Shown here piece after piece: positions 5,927-8,622 of a stretch of 8,622 nucleotides of DNA. Each line of letters opens with the position of its first letter. Within the stretch, counting starts at the first letter, position 1. The stretch is from Paludibacteraceae bacterium. GTDB taxonomy: Bacteria; Bacteroidota; Bacteroidia; Bacteroidales; Paludibacteraceae. The position numbers and the translations under genes were made by a program. The notes below the pieces were generated by a model. It saw only the letters and a list, made by a program, of their open reading frames with translations. It searched no databases and had not been told where the DNA came from. Location: positions 1 through 8,622 of the forward strand of contig JAFYMM010000022.1 in the NCBI GenBank assembly GCA_017550055.1, given 5' to 3'.

Positions 5927-7212
5927 TACTTATAAATTCGAAGTTTTTGTCCTATATGTATTGTTGTGGAGCTAAGTTTATTCCATTTTTGGAGGTTTTT
6001 GACCGAAACTCTATATTTTTTTGCAATACCGCCGAGAGTGTCTCCGCTCTTTACTTTATAGTAAACAACTTCACCTTCAGATGGTTCGAATTTTATTTCA
6101 CGTTTAGCCAATTCAGGTTTATGTGCTAAAATGCTATCGCGATTGAGGGCGTATGAATTGACGTGTTCGAAAGGTACGACAAGTGGGTATGGCTTGATAT
6201 TGCCAGGGATTATGTCGTAGCGATATTGTGGATTGAGGAATTTGAGTTCGTCTAACGAAATACCTACTTTTTCGGCAATTTGTTGAAGGTGAACACGATC
6301 GGAAATCATCACTGTGTCTGTCGCATAGTTGAATAAAGGAGTGGCAGGGCACATATTGTGATGTTCGTAGAAGTTCATGATGTAGTTAGCCGCAATGAAA
6401 AGAGGCACATAGCTACGTGTTTCGCGTGGGAGATATGGGTAAATTTCCCAGAAATTTTGTTTACCATTGGCAATACGAATAGCTTTAGATACATTGCCAG
6501 GACCGCAGTTGTATGCGGCAATGACAAGATGCCAATCGTTATAGCGTTTGTAAAGATCGGCAAGATAGCGTGCAGCAGCATCGGAAGCTTTGCGAGGGTC
6601 GCGACGTTCGTCGACCATGCTATTCACCTCAAGGCCATAGATTTTGCCTGTTCCCACCATGAATTGCCATAGACCCATAGCACCTACGGGTGATTTTGCT
6701 TTTGCATTAAGGGCACTTTCAATCACTGGCAAATATTTGAGTTCGAGTGGTACATTGTGTCGCTCCAAAGCCTCTTCGAACATTGGAAAATAATAGGTGT
6801 TACCTATACCAAGCATATAGCCTACATCTTTAGGACAACGGGCATATCGTTCGATACATGACTTAACTACTTTGTTATAAGTCATTTCCATAACGTGAGG
6901 CAAAGATTGTAAACGAGCCATATACACAGAGTCGGAGTAATATACAGCCCCACTGTCAGTGCGCTCGCAATCGATTTGGAAAGCTTTTTCGAGGAAATAG
7001 TTGTGAAGAATAGTGTCGAAAGGTAGTGGCGCAATAGTTTGTGAGACAACTAAAGAGTCGGAAATAGAGTCAGAAAAAAACAACAAAGAAGAATCGGCCT
7101 CTGAAATAGAAAGCAAATCAGACTCAACATTGAGAGTGTCGATAGCCTCTTGTGCTACGATAGAGCCACAAGAAAAGATAAGAAAAAGGATATAAATAAT
7201 TTTTTTGCTCAT
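5926..7212 (-). CDS. MltD-like lytic murein transglycosylase with LysM
   Basis: This exported enzyme cleaves the glycan strands of peptidoglycan, forming 1,6-anhydro-MurNAc ends, for wall turnover or insertion of envelope complexes. Start ATG 7212 gives 428 residues opening MSKKIIYILFLIFSC, a normal signal peptide with likely cleavage after Ala20; Cys15 makes a lipoprotein possible but the lipobox is poor. An upstream in-frame ATG at 7257 would overlap the preceding gene and add a second hydrophobic run, so I reject it. A Ser/Asp-rich linker (about 25-60) leads to the SLT domain (about 140-270) with catalytic Glu165 (PVIESALNAKAKSPVGAMGLWQF), AYNCGPG (233-239) and LPRETRSYVP (261-270). A degenerate LysM-like stretch (about 303-347) and a good C-terminal LysM (383-427, YYKVKSGDTLGGIAKKY) bind the wall. 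It follows the DUF5683 gene by 20 bp, probably in one operon. Confidence 0.95.
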   Translation of the reverse strand: MSKKIIYILFLIFSCGSIVAQEAIDTLNVESDLLSISEADSSLLFFSDSISDSLVVSQTIAPLPFDTILHNYFLEKAFQIDCERTDSGAVYYSDSVYMARLQSLPHVMEMTYNKVVKSCIERYARCPKDVGYMLGIGNTYYFPMFEEALERHNVPLELKYLPVIESALNAKAKSPVGAMGLWQFMVGTGKIYGLEVNSMVDERRDPRKASDAAARYLADLYKRYNDWHLVIAAYNCGPGNVSKAIRIANGKQNFWEIYPYLPRETRSYVPLFIAANYIMNFYEHHNMCPATPLFNYATDTVMISDRVHLQQIAEKVGISLDELKFLNPQYRYDIIPGNIKPYPLVVPFEHVNSYALNRDSILAHKPELAKREIKFEPSEGEVVYYKVKSGDTLGGIAKKYRVSVKNLQKWNKLSSTTIHIGQKLRIYK

Positions 7213-7232
7213 AATCAGGAAAATAAGTATGA

Positions 7233-7964
7233 TTAAAAATAGATTTGCATTTGACAACCAGCAGTTGGTTTGCCTGTGTGTTGTTCTATATCTAATTTTG
7301 GACGTACTTTCATAGATAAGTCCGTACTAATGTCAAAATCAGCTAATTGGGCATCGACATAGGCATCTATAACAGACAAAGCATAGACTGCTACACCAAC
7401 GACTATGAATATATCTCGATAACGGCGATATGAGTTTACACGATTTTTCACATAATTTCCGGCACTTGATTCGGGATAGCCTTGAGGTATTAATTCAAGA
7501 TGATAATTTGTGTTAGGGTCAGAATCTAAATAATCGCGATAGCCTTTCATATAATCGTTATAATGTCCGCCATAGTATGAAACAGCATACGCTACACCCA
7601 TTGCACCCCCATATATTATTGGCAATTTCCAATATTTACGGTTATAAATTTGACCAGCACCCGGAAAAGTTAATCCTAACCAAAGACTCTTATTAGGGTC
7701 AGGTTTGAAATTAGCTTGGTCTAAAGCCCGTTGCTCTCTACGCATTTGTTTAGCTAAACGAATAGAATCTTCTTGTAGAGATGAGGCTTTTTCTGTCTCT
7801 AACTGTGGGTTGAGAGTTGTGAATTGAGTGTTAGAGATTAAAGAGGATTGAGTAGAAAATAGCGTTGTGTCAGATAGTAATTGTGAATTGTCGGATTGTG
7901 CTTGTAGCAAGCCTACTACAAACACAAAAAATAGTAATATATACAATTTGCAACAATTCAGCAT
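7233..7964 (-). CDS. DUF5683-domain membrane protein
   Basis: The function of this family is not known. The 243-residue protein begins with a hydrophobic leader (residues 6-21, possible cleavage near LQA-Q at 20-23), then a Ser/Thr/Gln-rich low-complexity stretch (25-65) and a charged segment (66-90). The conserved part starts at DPNKSLWLGLTFPGAGQIYN (89-108), the hallmark of DUF5683, followed by a hydrophobic segment (114-131), a Tyr/Asp-rich loop (132-183) and a second hydrophobic segment (185-200). The C-terminus (215-243) is polar and ends in a short beta-like Gln-Met-Gln-Ile-Tyr-Phe. It sits 9 bp after parB and 20 bp before the transglycosylase start, and this order recurs in Bacteroidales genomes, which suggests an envelope role connected with growth or division. 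That role is inference. Confidence 0.9.
   Translation of the reverse strand: MLNCCKLYILLFFVFVVGLLQAQSDNSQLLSDTTLFSTQSSLISNTQFTTLNPQLETEKASSLQEDSIRLAKQMRREQRALDQANFKPDPNKSLWLGLTFPGAGQIYNRKYWKLPIIYGGAMGVAYAVSYYGGHYNDYMKGYRDYLDSDPNTNYHLELIPQGYPESSAGNYVKNRVNSYRRYRDIFIVVGVAVYALSVIDAYVDAQLADFDISTDLSMKVRPKLDIEQHTGKPTAGCQMQIYF
7797..7840 (-). repeat. Low-complexity ACTCAA/ACTCTCAA-type stretch inside the DUF5683 gene
   Basis: On the coding strand this stretch is made of related short units (ACTCAATTC, ACAACTCTC, AACCCACAG) and encodes the Ser/Asn/Thr/Gln-rich residues 43-56 of the protein. The 10-mer TTGTGAATTG on the + strand occurs at 7817-7826 and again at 7881-7890. The stretch lies in the variable region before the DUF5683 core. 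It looks like a degenerate microsatellite or captured repeat kept in frame, but a plain low-complexity linker is also possible. Confidence 0.4.
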
Positions 7965-7973
7965 ATTGAAGTC

Positions 7974-8622
7974 TTATATTTTATCAAACAATGACATTAG
8001 GCGCATCAAATCGTCGTCTGAATCAAATGGTATTGTTACCTTGCCTTTGCCTTTTTCGTTGTACGAAAGTTTCACTTTGGCATTGAATTTTTCGTTCAAT
8101 TCCTTGCAAAGTGCTTCATATTCTTCAGGGACAAAGGTGTGTTGCTTTTCGTTTTTAAGAGGTTTTTCTTCGTTATTGTCAGTTGAAGCCAAACGTACTA
8201 GCTCTTCGGTGCGACGCACAGATGCTCCTTCGGCAAGCACTTGGGCATAGATATTTAGCATCACTTCAGGATTTTCGACACTAACGAGGGCACGAGCATG
8301 ACCCATATCTATCTTCTTGTTTTTCAATCCCATTTGAATTTCGGCAGGAAGTTTGAGAAGACGGAGATAGTTGGTAATAGTTGCACGTTTTTTGCCAACA
8401 CGTTCAGCCAAAGCCTCTTGTGTGAGATTGAGTGTGGCTACAAGGCTATTATAGCTCAACGCAATTTCTATAGCATTCAAGTCTTCGCGTTGAATGTTTT
8501 CGATAAGGGCCATCTCCATAACTTGACCATCATCAACATCACGAATATAGGCAGGAATTTTCTCTAATCCAACTATCTTAGATGCACGATAGCGACGCTC
8601 ACCAGCGATGATTTGGTAGTTG
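7974..8622 (-). CDS. parB: ParB/Spo0J chromosome-partitioning protein (5' end cut by window edge)
   Basis: ParB binds parS sites, spreads along DNA as a CTP-dependent clamp and works with the ATPase ParA to segregate the origin region. The frame stays open to the right edge; 215 residues are visible and the N-terminal part with the first CTP-site motif lies outside. Visible from the edge: the GERRYRAS motif (residues 7-14), the ALIENIQREDLN motif (38-49), the parS-reading helix-turn-helix region (about 66-113, LTQEALAERVGKKRATITNYLRLLKLP) and the C-terminal dimerisation domain (about 166-215). An internal Met at 8519 falls between conserved motifs and is not the start. It is probably the second gene of a parA-parB-DUF5683-transglycosylase operon. 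The candidate parS at 2497-2512 could be one of its targets. Confidence 0.97.
   Translation of the reverse strand, partial: NYQIIAGERRYRASKIVGLEKIPAYIRDVDDGQVMEMALIENIQREDLNAIEIALSYNSLVATLNLTQEALAERVGKKRATITNYLRLLKLPAEIQMGLKNKKIDMGHARALVSVENPEVMLNIYAQVLAEGASVRRTEELVRLASTDNNEEKPLKNEKQHTFVPEEYEALCKELNEKFNAKVKLSYNEKGKGKVTIPFDSDDDLMRLMSLFDKI

Noticed and set aside
6358..6672. Open frame of 104 codons on the + strand
   Set aside because: It lies antisense to the SLT catalytic domain of the transglycosylase gene, whose protein is clearly the real product; the translation has no recognisable features.
7213..7257. Upstream ATG (7257) as the transglycosylase start
   Set aside because: It would overlap the DUF5683 gene by 25 bp and place a second hydrophobic run before a complete signal peptide; ATG 7212 gives the normal arrangement.
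7867..8250. Open frame of 127 codons on the + strand
   Set aside because: It runs across the parB/DUF5683 junction on the opposite strand and is Ser-rich only because the coding strand is rich in codons that reverse to Ser; both genes beneath it are conserved.
8517..8519. ATG as the parB start
   Set aside because: Conserved ParB sequence including GERRYRAS continues upstream in the same frame to the window edge.

Overview
The window reads as a chromosomal segment of an A+T-rich member of the Bacteroidota, probably order Bacteroidales. The evidence is the ParB / DUF5683 / LysM-transglycosylase gene string, which is typical of that phylum, the general lack of Shine-Dalgarno sequences before start codons (A/T-rich leaders instead), and the family type of the proteins. 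I see no rRNA, tRNA, CRISPR array, transposase or phage gene. No gap without a gene exceeds 300 bases; the longest is 1791-2008 (218 bp).

Layout, left half (+ strand): uvrC (1-1790, 5' end outside the window) encodes the nucleotide-excision-repair endonuclease. A 218-bp spacer follows with two near-identical 21-bp palindromes 83 bp apart. Then comes a POT-like major facilitator transporter (2009-3424) whose stop codon overlaps the start of ribF (3421-4293, riboflavin kinase/FAD synthetase). A perfect 18-bp-arm hairpin (4313-4352) closes this unit and also overlaps the stop codon of the convergent phosphatase gene.

Layout, right half (- strand, read right to left): parB (5' end outside the window), a DUF5683 membrane protein gene and an MltD-like LysM lytic transglycosylase gene are packed with 9- and 20-bp gaps and look like one operon that would begin with parA beyond the right edge. 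After 63 bp comes a small MerR-type regulator, and after another 78 bp a lipoprotein alkaline phosphatase of the short, crown-reduced kind. Upstream of the phosphatase is a run of four in-register 11-bp units, the architecture bound by PhoB-type response regulators.

Functional reading: the window combines DNA repair, flavin cofactor synthesis, phosphate scavenging, cell-wall turnover and chromosome segregation. All the genes look intact and ordinary for a chromosome core. The most interesting items are regulatory. A 16-bp sequence inside the transporter gene (2497-2512) matches the canonical parS site at 15 of 16 positions and lies about 5.5 kb from parB. The others are the tandem 11-mers before the phosphatase gene, the paired palindromes before the transporter gene, and the shared bidirectional hairpin. 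I found no clear evidence of a wholly new multi-gene system.
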